Source: Branchiostoma floridae (Eukaryota > Chordata > Leptocardii > Amphioxiformes > Branchiostomatidae). From it: a DNA stretch of 60,000 bases. The stretch is taken from contig NC_049993.1 of NCBI RefSeq assembly GCF_000003815.2, positions 11,753,436-11,813,435 on the forward strand. Reading direction: 5' to 3'. Below the pieces are notes generated by a model, which saw only the letters and a program-made list of their open reading frames with translations, was not told where the DNA came from and ran no database searches. Positions 58,301 through 60,000 of the stretch are shown here, in pieces (positions within the stretch are counted from its first letter, which is position 1; each line of letters begins with the position of its first letter). The position numbers and the translations under genes are program-made.

Positions 58301-60000
58301 ACCTGGCTCTTAATACAGTAGGTGTGAATACTGTTGGGATGAATGTTGTAATGTGCTGTCTGGCATGGCCATCATGGTGGAGTCAAACCACATCTGTGCA
58401 ATGGAGCCTGTACGATGATGCTGACTATTGTCCCTATTTTTAACTATCCTTTTCATAAGATTTGCAATTACATTTTCTGCAGATGCCTTTGGGCATCTCT
58501 TATTTCCCATTTAGAATATTGAAAATGAGGCATTTGTGCCACCTGTGTGGATGCAATATCACCTTTTTTTTAAGTATGCATTTCAATTAGCCGATTCCTT
58601 ACCTGATTATGAAGCAATAAAGTGTTAAGTGTATCCGCAGGCAGTTTTGTGTACTCATTGATTCATTTCTACACTGATGTTTAACCAATCCTTGTATGTA
58701 CGCATTACACGCAAGCATATTCATAACTTCTTGCTTACACATAAAACACTTTAAATTTACTGACCTTCCCCTCGTACCAGACTTTTTCTCCGGTGCCCCC
58801 TGTGCCCTCGTCTGACCCCACCACGTCTCCTATCTTGGTCCACTCCTGCTGTGCCACGCTCCACTGGTAAGCCTCTACAGTCATGCCAGACCTCACTAAC
58901 TTGGTCTGCCCTTCTTTTGTTCCTAAACAGTAGAGAAAGCATAGCACACATGTCAAACAATGACTATGTTGTAGTTTAAGTAAACTTATTGTGGTTAAAT
59001 TGTAGTCCATTCTTATGCTGTTCAGTACATAAATAATTATTCAAGTCAGCCGTATCATTAAAGTAAAAAAAGCAAAAAAAAATTAATTATCACTCCAGAA
59101 GGCTTTTCATTTTTACTGACATCTGACAGTCCATCTAATAAATGATTGTCACTATCTTTTTGTACAAAACTTAAAATGTAAACAAAAGTTAACTTTAAGG
59201 CATAAGCTCTAAACAGAGCAGCCTACTTTCGCCAAGTTTCTTCTTTATCTGTTTGATACACTCTTGAATACAATTTCAGTATCTGAGTTTCAAATATTAC
59301 CTCTAATGAGGGATACAAACTTTTACCTTTTTTGGTGAAATGCTGAGATTTGAAGGTGACTTTTGACCTACCTGGGTTCTCCAAGTCCTCCTTGCCTGGC
59401 AGCTCATTAATATTAATGCCATCCATGTCGGCCGCTGCCTTGGCGGGGATGGTGGATGATGCCACCTGTTCCTCAAACTCCTTGATCTCCTCTGGACTTG
59501 CATACCTCTCCGGAGCACAGGTGAACACCCTGGTCACATTGTCACTGTGAAAAAAAGCACAACATACAATTTTCAAGTCCAGTTCTCTGTTAGCAAACTG
59601 TACAATATTGCCTCCACCCCTAGTGCATTGCCAAAACATTTTGTGCAATCCTAACTCGATCATTGATTTGTACGTCATTTAAAGGAGGTTATACACAGAA
59701 TATAACCTTCTTGGTCATTTTTGTCTCTACCACTATGTAAGATTGTAACTAATCTGAGTTTTAGGGCTCACAAGAACCCAATCACCAAGAGATACTGTCT
59801 TTGAAGAGAACTGTCCTGTCAATGACAAAGAAACAGATCACACAGTGGAAAACTGAGGGCATAATACATGTACAAACAGTCAAAATCAAAAGAGCATTCT
59901 GTGGGATAAACCGTAGACATACCTAGCTCCAACAGCGATGTCCCCATTACTTAAACATGCCACGGACCATACAGACTGAGCCTGTAGGGTGATGGTCTGT
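55326..60000 (-). CDS. PLAA: Phospholipase A2-activating protein (ubiquitin/p97 cofactor), C-terminal 533 residues
   Basis: Eight exons on the minus strand, each with GT-AG borders and consistent phases: 60000-59923 (cut by the window), 59544-59372, 58922-58765, 58194-57969, 57525-57436, 56941-56801, 56449-56285 and 55897-55326 (stop TAA). The first visible exon carries a terminal WD40 blade ([20 protein letters not shown]). Next comes [20 protein letters not shown]. The PFU ubiquitin-binding domain spans exons 3-4 ([20 protein letters not shown] through [12 protein letters not shown] to the [10 protein letters not shown] helix). Two DPFTG|GxxRY linker modules follow on symmetric phase-1 exons. 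The PUL domain (armadillo-like, binds p97/VCP in the family) fills the last exons ([18 protein letters not shown] to [16 protein letters not shown]). In the family, PLAA (yeast Ufd3/Doa1) works with p97 in ubiquitin turnover and endolysosomal sorting. Human PLAA is about 795 residues, so the missing WD40 propeller should lie right of the window. The gene faces the LRR gene tail to tail. Confidence 0.95.

Noticed and set aside
1-60000. CRISPR arrays, bacterial operons or prophage
   Set aside because: Spliced genes and animal-type repeats show this is a eukaryotic genome. The tandem repeats lack unique spacers.

Overview
This 60 kb window is a gene-poor, repeat-rich piece of an animal nuclear genome. 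Three protein-coding genes are well supported: a prostanoid-receptor-type GPCR (minus strand, left edge), a single-exon secreted or GPI-anchored leucine-rich-repeat (LRR) protein (plus strand, about 52-53.7 kb), and the C-terminal part of PLAA, the ubiquitin/p97 cofactor (minus strand, at least eight exons, running off the right edge). Short PLAA exons with GT-AG introns, a receptor split after TM6, dense small inverted-repeat elements and a Penelope-like fragment point to an invertebrate deuterostome. A lancelet (Branchiostoma) is my best inference, but nothing in the window proves the species.

Layout. 1-2 kb: GPCR exon 1, with the TM7 exon outside the window. 2-15 kb: mostly featureless DNA with one 100-base assembly gap, microsatellites, a degenerate tandem array near 8-9 kb, a Met/Lys-coding minisatellite at 9.1-9.4 kb and one diverged copy of a dispersed repeat. 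15-24 kb: small inverted-repeat elements and a 24-bp minisatellite with a higher-order pattern at 18 kb. 24.2-25 kb: a 5'-truncated Penelope-like reading frame with a GIY-YIG endonuclease. 25-44 kb: more miniature elements, tandem duplications and a 1.3 kb element carrying four ~240-bp units rich in POU-type octamers. 44-51 kb: a P450-like relic exon, a 2.3 kb near-palindrome, and a 1.75 kb inverted-repeat element enclosing a LINE 3' fragment. 51-60 kb: the LRR gene and PLAA, in convergent orientation.

The three genes have no obvious joint pathway. PLAA is a housekeeping ubiquitin-binding factor. The receptor is a lipid-mediator GPCR. The LRR protein has the domain plan of extracellular recognition proteins, including lamprey-VLR-like architecture (LRRNT - LRRs - LRRCT - hydrophobic tail).

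The most distinctive pattern is a set of foldback elements at 16.7, 20.4, 41.9, 43.8 and 45.0-47.3 kb, plus partial copies near 30.3 and 37.0 kb. They share a CTCCAAGCAGA-like terminus but have unrelated interiors and range from about 120 bp to 2.3 kb.
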